Of a stretch of 64,000 bases of DNA, positions 1 to 9,267 are shown one piece after another; within the stretch, counting starts at the first letter, position 1, and each line of letters starts with the position of its first letter. The notes beneath the pieces were generated by a model. That model was not told the origin of the DNA, did not search any database, and was given only the letters and a program-made list of their open reading frames with translations. The translations under genes were made by a program, and so were the position numbers. Source of the DNA: Planctomycetaceae bacterium (lineage in GTDB: Bacteria > Planctomycetota > UBA1135 > GCA-002686595). The stretch covers positions 62,001-126,000 of the forward strand of contig WYBT01000024.1 of NCBI GenBank assembly GCA_011525785.1, given 5' to 3'.

Positions 1-3000
1 CAGTTCGACGCCGGAGATCGCGTAGACCTTGCCGACGAGGTGGTGCGGCCCGGCCTGCGGCGAACCAATGGCGAGGTCAGCGAGCCCGTCGCCGTTGAAG
101 TCCCCCGTCGCGACGGCCCAGCCGAAGCTGTGCGAGCGCGGGAACTCGCGCGGATCTCGCATCTGCGCTGTGTCGAGGAAGCGGTATTCAGGATCGCGGG
201 GCTCGCCATCGATGCGCAGTAAGATCCGGCCGCTCGTCGGTGAAATGACGTAAACCGCGCCACGCGGTCCGAGGCGACCAAACCCAGGGGCGCCCATCAC
301 GAAGTCGCGCACGCCGTCGCCATCGAGGTCGTGGTCGGCGCAGAACGCGCGGCCGAGGCTCGCGCCAGCATGCTCACCGCGCCACGTGCGAAGCGGCTCG
401 AAGGTCCGCCCCGAGTAGAGCCTCACCAACCCGCGCGAGTCCGAGCCCCACCACGGATCGCCGACGACGAGATCCACGACGGAATCACCATCACAGTCGT
501 CCACCACGGAGAGCGTCTGGGCGAACAACGACGCGTCCGTCGGCGCTTCGATCGAGGCGATCCGCTCCCGCGTCTTTCCGCTGTACACAACCGCTCGTCC
601 AAAGCCCGTCGAGCCTGGCGCGCCGATGACGAGTTCACCCACTCCGTCCCCGTCGAGATCGGGCCCGGCGGCGAGCGTTGCGCCAAAGGAATCGATGGCG
701 AGCATGAGCTTGTCGAGGGTCGAGCCAGAGGCTCCCGACACGAGCCGCACGCCCTCCCAGTCCCGCGGGCATCCGATCGCGAGATCCGACACGCCATCGC
801 CGTCGAGGTCGCCCGCGTCAACCACGGACTGCGCGAAGGAGTTGCCGAAGCCATAGCGCATCGCCTGAACTTCGCGCGCGCGCCCCTCGGTCCCCACGAG
901 ACGCACCCGCCCGTACACGCTGCAGAAGAAGCCGCTCATCTCACCGGAGCCGACAGCAAAGCCGGACGGCGCTGCGTCGTCGCGTGAACCCAGGCGCGCA
1001 ACGGTGTGGATGAGTTGGTCCGAGATCGCCCGCAACTCCCTCCCCGAGCGCCCGTCGGCGAGGATCACCTGCTCGTCGATGAAGCTCAACTTCGCGCCGA
1101 GCACCAGATCGTCAGCGCCATCGCTGTTCTGATCCCCGACCCAAACCACGATGCGCCCGAACGCGCTCTCTGTGCAGCCCGTCAAAGAGTTCTTTTGGTA
1201 GTCCGCGTTGTGAGCCTCGTGGATCCACAGCTTCCCCATCTCTCCGATCTCGCTCCGCGGCGCATCGACGAAGTCTGATGGGTCGCCTTGCAGCACAGCC
1301 GCATGTCGCGTCACTTCGCCCATGAGCGCCGCACCCGAGAGCGCATACACCGAGCCCGCGTACTCTGGTCCGAGGTAGGTCGGCGAGCCGATGACGAGAT
1401 CCGCCACGTCGTCGCCGTCGAGATCGCGCGCGATCGCTAGCGAACGGCCGAAGCGCTGGAGCGTGGGCTCGTAGTACGAGTACGGCCCGAGGCGGCTGCT
1501 CCATTGAATGCCCTGTTCGAAGTCCGCGGGCACGAACGCCTCGCCCTCGATCGCGGCGAGCGGTCGGCCGGTCGCCAGCTCGAGCAGGACGACGCTGGCT
1601 CGATGCGGGTTGTCTTCGCGCCAAGCTCCCGGCGCGCCGACGACGAGCTCGTCGCGGCCATCGCCGTCGAGATCGCCGAGCACCAGGCTCGCTCCGAACG
1701 CGTCGTGCTCGCGGGCGCCCGCGCGGCGCCAGAGCACCTCTCCACGCCGCGATCCGATCGCCACCACGCACCCGCGCTGATCCTCGCCGCTCCAGGGCGC
1801 AGCGACGATCAACTCTGGACGCCCATCGCCGTCGAAGTCGCGCGCCCAGACGACTTCGCGGCCGAAGCCCGCGCGCGGAACGTCGCTGGCGAAGCTCGCG
1901 AGGCGCTCCCAGCTCGCGCCCGAGTAGACGTGCACCGCGCCGCCGCGCGCTGCGCGTAAGCTGTCCGCCGGCGCGCCGACCGCGAGGTCCGCGACTCCGT
2001 CGCCATCCCAGTCGCCGCCCCAGCCGAGCGCGCGACCGAACTGATCGGCGCCCGTCGCGTCGCCGCGCAAGGTGCGGAAGAACGGCGCATGCTCGAAGCC
2101 AGGACCGAGCGCGATCAGCGCGACCGAGCCGGTGCGTTCCATGCTGGAACGGACGCCGCCCGCACATCCATCGGGCTCGGGCGTCGACACCGCGAGGTCG
2201 CGCACGCCGTCGCCGTCGACGTCGCCGACGCGCGCGAGGCTCGTCGCGAAGGTGTAGTGCCCGCCGGGGTGCTCGATCTTCCTACGCAACTTGCGAGTTG
2301 CTCCGGAGTACAGACGCACGACGCCCAGGCTCTCGCAGAAGCGTTGTGTGCGCTCAGCCGCGCCCAACACGAAGTCGTCGACGCCATCTCCGGTGAAGTC
2401 GTGAACGCGCAGCGCGTCGTAGAAGTCGCCCGCATCCAGGCGCGAGACCGTGGCCTCGGCGCGCGACTCGATCACGTACGAGAACTGGTAGCTCCAGACG
2501 TCGCCGAAGCCGGCGGCCCACACCTCGTCGCGCCCATCGCCGTCGAGATCGCCAAGCGTGCGCACGCACCGACCATAGGCGCTGTCGACGCACACGCCGC
2601 CGCGATCGTCGGCGCTCAGACCGTCGCCGTCCGAGCTCTCCCAGATCTTGGGAAGCTCCGCGATGGACAGCGACACACACTCCGCTGGCGTGTGGGGAGC
2701 AAGAGGCGTGACGCCAACGCTGCGGAGCGCGAGCGGCTCGACTCGGGTTCCAGAGCGCAACGAGGCGCCGCTGAGCAGCGACAAGAACCCACGCAAGTCG
2801 TGCTCATCGCGCGTCGAGCGCGTCGCGATCCAAACGTCGTCGACGCCGTCGCCGTTCTGATCGCCAGCGCTTGCGACACCGAGTCGCGAGCCGAGACGGA
2901 GCCCGATGGGCTGAGCGAGGAACTCACGGCCCGTGGCGCTGCGCACCGGGTGGATGCTTCGAATGGCGTGCAAGAGCGATCCGCCGCGGCCGGAGAGCAC

Positions 3001-4080
3001 CACGACCTCGGGCGACGACTGTGGCGCGCGCGGCGAGAACGCTGCGAGCACTTCACTGCACCCGTCGCCGTCGAGATCGCCGCAGACGTCGAGGCTGAGG
3101 CCGAGCTCCGCCGCAGCGCCCTCGAACTCGTAGCGCCAGCGGTGCGAGAGGTCCGCCGCTGCGACGACCGTGATGGCGGCGCACGCCCGCTCGCCGCCGG
3201 CTGATCCGACGACCAGCTCGCGCGCGCTGTCGCCGTCGAGGTCGCTCGCGACGAGCCGCGCGCCGAACTGCTCGCTGTCGATGCGCCCTTCGAGCGAGCG
3301 CAGCAGCATGCCCGTCTCGAGCGCGAAGACGTGCACGGCGCCGCGCTCAGCGCCCGAGAGCGAGCTCAGCGGCGCGCCGACGGCCAGTTCGGCGTCGTTC
3401 CAGCCCTGCGCGGAGTCCTTCGCGACCGCCAGCGCCGCACCGAAGCGCGACGAGCCCAATGACGATGCGAGAACGGCCGCGCGCAAGCCGTCCGTCGTGA
3501 GCACGAGCTCGACGCTCCCCAAGCCCGGCGCGCCAATCGCGAGCTCCGCGCGACCGTCCGCATCGAGATCGGGCAGCGCGACAAGGGCCGCGCCGAACTC
3601 TGCGCCTGGAACCGGGCTGCGCCACGCTTGGAGGTGCTCAGACCCGCGGAGCACTGCTCGCACGTCGACGGCGCCGCCTTCGGTTGGCGGAGCACCGTTC
3701 CCCGGAGCGCCGACAGCCACCTCGAACCCGCTCTCGTCGCGTCGCAGGACGGCGAGCGACTCGCCGCAGCGGTCCGCACTCCAATAGCGATCGCGGTCAC
3801 GCATCGAGGTGCTGCCCCACGCCCCGATGCAGCGGAGCACCGCTCGCCCCGCGGAGAACAGCTCGACCCCGTTCGACCACTCTTGCAGTTCCTGGCGCGC
3901 CGGGAAGGCCACTGCGACATCATCGAGCCCGTCGTGATCGAGGTCCCCGACGTTCGAGATGACCCAGCCTGTGCGCTCCATGCAGTTCGGCGACCACTCG
4001 CAGAGCGGCGCCTGCGCTGCGGCGACACCGCCGAGCGCGGCGAAGAGTCCGAGGGCTTCAACCTGTCGAATGAGGTCCAT
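1..4080 (-). CDS. Giant secreted FG-GAP (integrin-alpha-like) repeat protein, C-terminus beyond the window
   Basis: The reading frame is open from ATG at 4080 to the left edge, 1360 codons with no stop. The N-terminus (MDLIRQVEAL, then a hydrophobic stretch ending in AQA near residue 24) looks like a signal peptide. I count about 18 Asp-rich calcium-binding-type motifs of the form DLDGDGxxDLxxG, for example DLDADGRAELAIG, DFTGDGVDDFVLG and DQNSDGADDLVLG, spaced at roughly 60-90 residues. This is the signature of FG-GAP/VCBS beta-propeller blades, so more than one propeller is likely. Such proteins are exported and usually serve adhesion or structure; no catalytic motif is visible. The plus strand shows long antisense open frames rich in VAVEV, which are shadows of the repeats. 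The gene has no same-strand partner in view. Confidence 0.85.
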   Translation of the reverse strand, partial: MDLIRQVEALGLFAALGGVAAAQAPLCEWSPNCMERTGWVISNVGDLDHDGLDDVAVAFPARQELQEWSNGVELFSAGRAVLRCIGAWGSTSMRDRDRYWSADRCGESLAVLRRDESGFEVAVGAPGNGAPPTEGGAVDVRAVLRGSEHLQAWRSPVPGAEFGAALVALPDLDADGRAELAIGAPGLGSVELVLTTDGLRAAVLASSLGSSRFGAALAVAKDSAQGWNDAELAVGAPLSSLSGAERGAVHVFALETGMLLRSLEGRIDSEQFGARLVASDLDGDSARELVVGSAGGERACAAITVVAAADLSHRWRYEFEGAAAELGLSLDVCGDLDGDGCSEVLAAFSPRAPQSSPEVVVLSGRGGSLLHAIRSIHPVRSATGREFLAQPIGLRLGSRLGVASAGDQNGDGVDDVWIATRSTRDEHDLRGFLSLLSGASLRSGTRVEPLALRSVGVTPLAPHTPAECVSLSIAELPKIWESSDGDGLSADDRGGVCVDSAYGRCVRTLGDLDGDGRDEVWAAGFGDVWSYQFSYVIESRAEATVSRLDAGDFYDALRVHDFTGDGVDDFVLGAAERTQRFCESLGVVRLYSGATRKLRRKIEHPGGHYTFATSLARVGDVDGDGVRDLAVSTPEPDGCAGGVRSSMERTGSVALIALGPGFEHAPFFRTLRGDATGADQFGRALGWGGDWDGDGVADLAVGAPADSLRAARGGAVHVYSGASWERLASFASDVPRAGFGREVVWARDFDGDGRPELIVAAPWSGEDQRGCVVAIGSRRGEVLWRRAGAREHDAFGASLVLGDLDGDGRDELVVGAPGAWREDNPHRASVVLLELATGRPLAAIEGEAFVPADFEQGIQWSSRLGPYSYYEPTLQRFGRSLAIARDLDGDDVADLVIGSPTYLGPEYAGSVYALSGAALMGEVTRHAAVLQGDPSDFVDAPRSEIGEMGKLWIHEAHNADYQKNSLTGCTESAFGRIVVWVGDQNSDGADDLVLGAKLSFIDEQVILADGRSGRELRAISDQLIHTVARLGSRDDAAPSGFAVGSGEMSGFFCSVYGRVRLVGTEGRAREVQAMRYGFGNSFAQSVVDAGDLDGDGVSDLAIGCPRDWEGVRLVSGASGSTLDKLMLAIDSFGATLAAGPDLDGDGVGELVIGAPGSTGFGRAVVYSGKTRERIASIEAPTDASLFAQTLSVVDDCDGDSVVDLVVGDPWWGSDSRGLVRLYSGRTFEPLRTWRGEHAGASLGRAFCADHDLDGDGVRDFVMGAPGFGRLGPRGAVYVISPTSGRILLRIDGEPRDPEYRFLDTAQMRDPREFPRSHSFGWAVATGDFNGDGLADLAIGSPQAGPHHLVGKVYAISGVEL

Positions 4081-4205
4081 CCCCGGAGCGTAGAAGCGCG
4101 ACGCGGGGCGCTCCGACAACTCGCTCCGGGTGAAACGCGCTCCGCGCCACGGCGCTGCAGCACACGGCGTTTGCCTGCGCTCCGGTATCCCGACAGCATG
4201 TTGGC

Positions 4206-4514
4206 ATGGAGGTCAGCGACCCGCATCGCGCGTGGATCGACGCGCTCGCCGCGCGCATCGCACGCATGCCGAGCGTCGAGGCGGTCTGGCTGTACGGTTC
4301 CCGGGCGCGTGGGGATCACCGTCCGCGCTCCGACATCGATCTTGCGGTGAGCGCTCCGCACGGGAGCGAGCGCGCGTGGAGCGATGTCTGCGCGCTCGTA
4401 GAGGACGCCGACACGCTGCTGCCGATCGACCTCGTTTGGCTCGAGAAGGCCGGCCCTGAGTTGCGAGCCGCTGTTCAGTCGCAGGGAGTCAAGCTGTATG
4501 AACGCCGAGACTGA
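4206..4514 (+). CDS. MNT-type nucleotidyltransferase (antitoxin-like)
   Basis: A 102-residue minimal nucleotidyltransferase. The motif GSRARGD at residues 31-37, followed by RSDIDLA at 41-47, gives the GS-x(9)-DxD signature of the pol-beta superfamily, and the third acidic residue is probably Asp75 in PIDLVW. Small proteins of this kind pair with a HEPN protein; in the MntA/HepT systems the transferase AMPylates and silences the HEPN RNase. The downstream HEPN gene overlaps this one by 17 bases, as expected for such a pair. The start was chosen because MEVSDPHR begins just upstream of the first helix. Whether the pair is active is doubtful because the partner carries a stop codon. Confidence 0.85.
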   Translation: MEVSDPHRAWIDALAARIARMPSVEAVWLYGSRARGDHRPRSDIDLAVSAPHGSERAWSDVCALVEDADTLLPIDLVWLEKAGPELRAAVQSQGVKLYERRD

Positions 4515-4893
4515 GCGCCGCATGAACGAACTCGAGCAGGCGCTCGCGCGACTCTAGGAGGCCCTGCGCGAGCCGGACTCGAACCCTCTGTGGCTCGACG
4601 GGACAATTCAGCGCTTCGAGTTCACCTTCGAGCTGTTTTGGAAGGTGACCAAGCGCCTGCTGGACGCCGAGGGGCTCGACGCGCGCACACCGCGCGAAGT
4701 GCTGCAGCGGGCGTACCAAGCCGGCTGGCTCGATGACGAAGAGACTTGGTCAGGACTGCTTCGCGCTCGCAATGCGACCTCTCACACCTACAACGAGGCG
4801 ATAGCGCTCAGCATCTACGGGAGCGTTCGCACGGCGCTGCCCGAAATGCAACGCGCGGTGCGGCTACTGGCTCGACGCGTGCGCGGGACTTGA
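4498..4893 (+). pseudogene. HI0074-like HEPN (nucleotidyltransferase substrate-binding) protein, interrupted by amber codon
   Basis: From ATG 4498 the frame reads MNAETERRMNELEQALARL, then TAG at 4555-4557, then continues in the same frame as EALREPDSNPLWLDGTIQRF and on to TGA at 4893. The downstream part (IQRFEFTFELFWK, SPREV-like PREVLQRAYQ, RNATSHTYNE) is a textbook HI0074-family four-helix protein that partners MNT nucleotidyltransferases. The stop lies inside the first helix, so the gene is either inactivated by one base change, translated from a downstream start such as ATG 4645 (which would lose helix 1 and part of helix 2), or a sequencing error. Nothing else in the frame is damaged, so the lesion looks recent. 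Confidence 0.8.
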
Positions 4894-4902
4894 CGAGAAC
4901 GT

Positions 4903-6078
4903 CTAACGCGACGCGATTTCCGCGAGGAAAGATCGCCCCGGCGGCGCGGGAGCGAGACCGAAGGCCGCTTCGACGGTGGCGCCGATGTCGGCGAAGCTCG
5001 CGCGCGTGCCGAGGTCGACGCCGGGCTTCACGCGAGGACCGAAGGCGAGCACGGGCACGTACTCGCGCGTGTGGTCGGTGGTCTTGACGAAGGTCGGGTC
5101 GTTGCCGTGGTCGGCGCTGAGGAGCACGAGGTCGTCGTCGCGCAGGCGACTCGTCAGCTCGCCGAGCGCTTCATCGAAGCTCTCCAGCGCGGCGCGATAG
5201 CCGCGCGCATCGCGGCGGTGGCCGTAGAGCATGTCGAAGTCGACCAGGTTCACGAATACGAAGCCGCGCTCGAGCTCGCGCGCGAGCTTCAAGACGTGCT
5301 CCATGCCGTCCGCGTTGCCTTCGGTGTGGATCGACTCACTCACGCCGACGCCGGCGAAGATGTCCTCGATCTTGCCGACGCCGATCACGGGGACGCCCGC
5401 GCGCTGCAAGCGATCGAGCGAGGTCTCAGTGAAGGGCTGGAGCGAGTAGTCGCGGCGGTTGTAGGTGCGCTTGAAGCTGCCCGGCGCGCCGACGAACGGG
5501 CGCGCGATGACGCGGCCGACGCCGTAGGGATTGAGGATCTCTCGCGCGATCTCGCAGCAGCGGTAGAGCCGCTCGAGGCCGAAGTGCTGCTCGTGGCAGG
5601 CGATCTGGAAGACGCTGTCGGCGCTGGTGTAGACGATCGGCTTGCCGCTCGCGATGTGCTCGGGGCCGAGTCGATCGATCACCTCAGTGCCGGACGCGGT
5701 CGAGTTGCACAGCACGCCGGGCAGCTCCGCGCGCCGCACGAACGCGTCGATGATCTCGGGCGGAAACCCGTGCGGATAGGTTGGGAACTCGCGCTCGAGG
5801 ACGCAGCCCATCATCTCCCAGTGGCCGGTCGAGGTGTCCTTGCCCGGTGAGCGTTCAGCACATCGCCCGAACGCTCCGCGCGGCGCGGTGACACGCTGCA
5901 CGCGACTCACGCCGGGAACTGAGCCCAAACCGAGCGCCGCGAGGTTCGGCGCATCGAGCCCGCCCGCTGCCTCGATCAAGTGGTCGAGCGTGTGCGCGCC
6001 GCTGTCGCCGAAGCGCGCCGCATCCGGCAGCTCGCCGACGCCGAGGGAGTCGAGCACGATCAGGAAAACCCGCTTCAT
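4903..6078 (-). CDS. deoB: Phosphopentomutase
   Basis: Interconverts ribose-1-phosphate (or deoxyribose-1-phosphate) and the 5-phosphate, linking nucleoside salvage to the pentose phosphate pathway in the cytoplasm. The protein is 391 residues, the normal family length. Visible signatures are the N-terminal metal-binding segment VLDSLGVGELPDA with Asp10, GKDTSTGHWE at residues 79-88 holding the phosphorylated Thr, and the C-terminal metal ligands in SADHGNDPTF and TDHTREYVP. ATG 6078 (MKRVFLIVLD) is chosen over the upstream in-frame start at 6129 because family members begin at the first beta strand. The gene stands alone and is divergent from the epimerase-like gene at 6217. No other deo or nucleoside phosphorylase gene lies nearby. 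Confidence 0.95.
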   Translation of the reverse strand: MKRVFLIVLDSLGVGELPDAARFGDSGAHTLDHLIEAAGGLDAPNLAALGLGSVPGVSRVQRVTAPRGAFGRCAERSPGKDTSTGHWEMMGCVLEREFPTYPHGFPPEIIDAFVRRAELPGVLCNSTASGTEVIDRLGPEHIASGKPIVYTSADSVFQIACHEQHFGLERLYRCCEIAREILNPYGVGRVIARPFVGAPGSFKRTYNRRDYSLQPFTETSLDRLQRAGVPVIGVGKIEDIFAGVGVSESIHTEGNADGMEHVLKLARELERGFVFVNLVDFDMLYGHRRDARGYRAALESFDEALGELTSRLRDDDLVLLSADHGNDPTFVKTTDHTREYVPVLAFGPRVKPGVDLGTRASFADIGATVEAAFGLAPAPPGRSFLAEIASR

Positions 6079-6216
6079 TCGGCGGATCGTACCGTACCGA
6101 ATCGATACCGCGCCGCGTACGCAGGCCATATGCGCGACGCTGGGCCCTGCGGCACACTGAGCAGGTCCTCACGCATCCCCCACTCGCGCTGCGCCCGGCG
6201 CACGCGCACAAACCAC

Positions 6217-7344
6217 ATGACCACCAATCGTCGCGAGTTCCTCCGCTATTCCGCCGCCACAGGAGCTCTGCTCGGCCTGCCCGGCGCCGCCGCGCTCGCG
6301 CAAGACAAGACCGCGGCGGAAGCTGCGCCGCGCAAGCTGAGCATGCTCGTGCTCGGCGGCACGGGCCTGATCGGTCCGGCGCTCGTCGAGTACGCGCAAT
6401 CGCGCGGTCACACGGTGACGCTCTTCAACCGCGGCAAGACCAACACGCACCTGTTCCCCGACGTCGAGAAGCTGCGCGGCGACCGCAACCCCGACAAGAA
6501 CGAAGGCATCAAGGCGCTCGAGGGCCGCAAGTTCGACGTGGTGTTCGACGACACGGGCTACTACCCGCGGCACGTGAAGGCCTCAGCCGAGTTGATGGCG
6601 CCGAACATCGGGCACTACGTGTTCATCTCGAGCATCTCGTGCTACGCGCGCAACAACGTCGAGGGCATGGACGAGAGCGCGGAGCTCGCGACCATGGAAG
6701 ACCCCACGCTCGAGACGATGGGCAAGCAGTACGAGTACTACGGCCCGCTCAAGGCGCTGTGCGAGCAAGCCGCCGAAGCTGCGATGCCCGGCAAGACGTG
6801 CGTCATCCGCCCTGGCTACATCGTCGGGCCCGGCGACACGTCGAATCGCTTCGCGTACTGGCCGATGCGCGCCGACAAGGGCGGCGATTTCGTCGTGCCC
6901 GGCGCGCCGACGGATCCGATCCAGGTGATCGACGTGCGCGACCTCTCGGAGTGGATGGTCCACGTCGCCGAACGCAAGCTCGTCGGCCGCTTCAACGCCT
7001 GCGGTCCCGACAAGAAGCTCGAGTGGGGCAAGGTGATCGACGCCTGCGTGAAGAGCGCGTCGAAGCCGTGCAAGCCGCACTGGGCCTCGCTCGAAAAGCT
7101 CGAAGCGCTGCCGCGCGTCGGCTTCCAGATCTGGATCCCCTACGCCGGCGAGACCAAGGGCTTCCACATGGTGAGCAACGCCGCCGCGGTGAAGAACGGC
7201 CTGCGTTTCCGCGACATCGAGACGATCGTCAAGGACACGTTTGCATGGTGCAAGTCGTTGCCCGCGGAGCAGCAGGCGGCCGTGTTCCGCAGCGTGCCCG
7301 AAGAAGTCGAGAAGCAGATGCTCGAGGCGCTGCAGAAGGCCTGA
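6217..7344 (+). CDS. Tat-exported NAD-dependent epimerase/dehydratase-like protein
   Basis: A 375-residue protein with a twin-arginine signal (TTNRREFLRYSAATGALLG, ending near ALAQ), so it is probably exported folded with bound cofactor. The mature part starts with a Rossmann dinucleotide motif LVLGGTGLIGPAL (GxxGxxG), and is followed by FISSISCYA and YEYYGPLKALCE, which supply the extended-SDR Ser and Tyr-x3-Lys (YGPLK) catalytic residues. This fits an extended short-chain dehydrogenase such as a sugar-nucleotide epimerase or an isoflavone-reductase-like enzyme; the substrate is unknown. Export of this family is uncommon in general but seen in planctomycetes. It is not in an operon: it ends 15 bases from a convergent gene. 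Confidence 0.85.
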   Translation: MTTNRREFLRYSAATGALLGLPGAAALAQDKTAAEAAPRKLSMLVLGGTGLIGPALVEYAQSRGHTVTLFNRGKTNTHLFPDVEKLRGDRNPDKNEGIKALEGRKFDVVFDDTGYYPRHVKASAELMAPNIGHYVFISSISCYARNNVEGMDESAELATMEDPTLETMGKQYEYYGPLKALCEQAAEAAMPGKTCVIRPGYIVGPGDTSNRFAYWPMRADKGGDFVVPGAPTDPIQVIDVRDLSEWMVHVAERKLVGRFNACGPDKKLEWGKVIDACVKSASKPCKPHWASLEKLEALPRVGFQIWIPYAGETKGFHMVSNAAAVKNGLRFRDIETIVKDTFAWCKSLPAEQQAAVFRSVPEEVEKQMLEALQKA

Positions 7345-7359
7345 GCCTCGCCGCGACCT

Positions 7360-9267
7360 TCACTTCCCGCCGCGCAGCGCCTTCTGCGCGGCTTCGATGC
7401 CCATGCGCGCCTTCTCCGCGACCCGGCCCGGGTCGATGGCGAGGGCGCGCTCGAATTGTCGGAGCGCCTCGTCGAAGCGCCCGTGGCGGAAGGCGATCTC
7501 GCCGCGGATCAGCGGCACGTCGCCGTGCTCGGGCTCCATTTGCTCGGCGAGCTGCGCGGTGCGCTCGCAGGCCTCGAACTTCTGCTGCTGGTACTCGAGC
7601 CACGCCAGGCGCACGAGCACTTCGGAGGTCGGGTTGAGCTCGACCACCTTGCGCAGCGCGGCTTCGGCTTCGGGCAAGGCCCCGCGCCGCTGGTGGATCA
7701 CGTACTCGGTCTCCCACGCGAACGGGTCGGCGGGATTGAGCTGGAGCACGCGCTTCACGTCGGCGAGCGCGCGCTCGTGTTGCCCCTGCGCCGAGAACGT
7801 CTGGGCGTTGCTGAGAATGGCCCAGGTGACGATCGCGTCCTTGGGATCGATCGATCCCGCGTTCTGCGCCGGCGCGTTCGAGCGCGAGTAGCCCAGCGCC
7901 GCGAGGCCCTTGGCGATCTCGGCTTCGAGCGCGGACTCCGCTGGCGCCGGCGCCGCGCTCAGTTGCTGCGAAAGACGCGCGAAGAGCGGCGCCGACTTGC
8001 CAGCGTCCTTGCCGACGAGGTTCTGGATCTCGGCCACGTCGCGCGCGACGTCGTAGTACTCCGGCTTCGGCGCCTGGATCACCTTGTCGCCCAGCCGCGA
8101 GAGCGAGTGCAGCGGCGCCCAGCCGTGGTTGTAGAGCGTCACCATGCTTTCGCCGTAGATCGCGCGCTCGGGATCGGCGGCGCCGTCGAAGAGCACTTTG
8201 CCATCGATCCCAGCCGGCGCTGCGATGCCCAAGAGCCCCAGCACGGTCGGCACGACGTCGACCAGTCCCGCGACGCGGTCGTCGACGAGCGCGGGGCGCG
8301 CGAACAACTCGGGCGAAGCGAAGATCAGCGGCACGCGCATCGTCGAGTCGTAGATCAGTCGGCTGTGCGTGTACTCGCCGTGCTCGCCCAAACCCTCGCC
8401 GTGGTCGGCGGTGAACACGATCAGCGTCTTGCGGCGGCGCTCGGCGCCCAGGCCGTCGAGCAGGCGCGCGAGCTGCGCATCGGCGTAGGCGATCTCCGAG
8501 AGGTAGCGCCCGCGCAGCGTCGCCGCGTCGAAGGGCGCGTTGGGATCGGTGTTGAGGCCCGCGATCACGTGCTCGGCCGGCGCCTGGTACGGCACGTGCG
8601 CGTCGAAGTAGTGCGTCCACAGGAAGAACGGCGCATCGGGGCGTTCGGCGTCGTGGCGCGCGAGCCAGGCCAGCGCGCGGTCCGTGACCTGCGTGGCGTT
8701 GCGCTCGCGGAAGTGGCCTTCAGCAGCTGCGCGGCCGTCGACGTGCACGTCGTCGTCGTAGCTCGCGAAGCCCTGGTGAACTCCGTAGCGCGCGTCGAGC
8801 ACGAACGCAGCGACCACCGCGGCGGTGTCGTAGCCGTTCGCGCCGAGCACCTCCGCCAGCGTGACGTGCTGCTCGCCGAGTTCGAACGTGCCGTTGTTGC
8901 GGACTCCGTGCGAGAGCGGCGTGAGCCCGGTGAACAGCGTCGAATGCGAAGGCAGCGTGATCGGCGTCGGTGCGAGCGCGCGCTGAAAGCGAACGCCCTG
9001 CGCGGCGAGCGCGTCGACCGCCGGCGTCTTCACGCGCTTCTCGCCGTAGCAGCTCAGCGCATCGGCGCGGACCGTGTCGAAGGTCACGACCAGCAGGTTG
9101 AAGCCCTTCGCTGCGCCGGCAGCGGGCCAGGGGGAACTCGCAGAAGCACTCGGCGTGCCTGAGGACTTCGCGCCGTCCGTCGAGGACTTGTCACACGCGC
9201 TGAGAAGGCAGCACAGGAGCGCTGCGCCGCACAGACCGGCGCCTGAACGTGCGAACGCGCGCTTCAC
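7360..9267 (-). CDS. Sulfatase-superfamily hydrolase with TPR tail, lipoprotein
   Basis: A 635-residue protein with a lipoprotein signal (lipobox LLSAC near residue 25). An alkaline-phosphatase-superfamily domain follows: VTFDTVRADALSCYG (metal Asp), PITLPSHSTLFTG (nucleophile region), and FTADHGEGLGEHGEYTHS (metal Asp-His). At the nucleophile position the usual Cys/Ser-x-Pro-Ser-Arg of formylglycine sulfatases is replaced by Thr-Leu-Pro-Ser-His, so the enzyme cannot form formylglycine there. It may act as a Thr-dependent phospho-hydrolase or transferase instead. From about residue 450 the C-terminus is made of TPR-like helical repeats. The start codon overlaps the stop of the upstream esterase gene by 4 bases, so the two are probably translationally coupled. 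Confidence 0.85.
   Translation of the reverse strand: MKRAFARSGAGLCGAALLCCLLSACDKSSTDGAKSSGTPSASASSPWPAAGAAKGFNLLVVTFDTVRADALSCYGEKRVKTPAVDALAAQGVRFQRALAPTPITLPSHSTLFTGLTPLSHGVRNNGTFELGEQHVTLAEVLGANGYDTAAVVAAFVLDARYGVHQGFASYDDDVHVDGRAAAEGHFRERNATQVTDRALAWLARHDAERPDAPFFLWTHYFDAHVPYQAPAEHVIAGLNTDPNAPFDAATLRGRYLSEIAYADAQLARLLDGLGAERRRKTLIVFTADHGEGLGEHGEYTHSRLIYDSTMRVPLIFASPELFARPALVDDRVAGLVDVVPTVLGLLGIAAPAGIDGKVLFDGAADPERAIYGESMVTLYNHGWAPLHSLSRLGDKVIQAPKPEYYDVARDVAEIQNLVGKDAGKSAPLFARLSQQLSAAPAPAESALEAEIAKGLAALGYSRSNAPAQNAGSIDPKDAIVTWAILSNAQTFSAQGQHERALADVKRVLQLNPADPFAWETEYVIHQRRGALPEAEAALRKVVELNPTSEVLVRLAWLEYQQQKFEACERTAQLAEQMEPEHGDVPLIRGEIAFRHGRFDEALRQFERALAIDPGRVAEKARMGIEAAQKALRGGK

Noticed and set aside
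331..987. Plus-strand open frames rich in VAVEV across 1-4080
   Set aside because: They are the antisense shadow of the repeated DLDGDG codons of the minus-strand FG-GAP gene.
4560..4600. A tRNA-like 3' end on the minus strand (GGGTTCGAGTCCGGCT)
   Set aside because: No cloverleaf or acceptor stem could be built, and the stretch encodes conserved HEPN-protein residues on the plus strand.
7456..9162. 568-residue plus-strand open frame antisense to the sulfatase-like gene
   Set aside because: Arg/Val-rich with no family features, while the minus-strand frame has signal peptide, metal ligands and TPRs.
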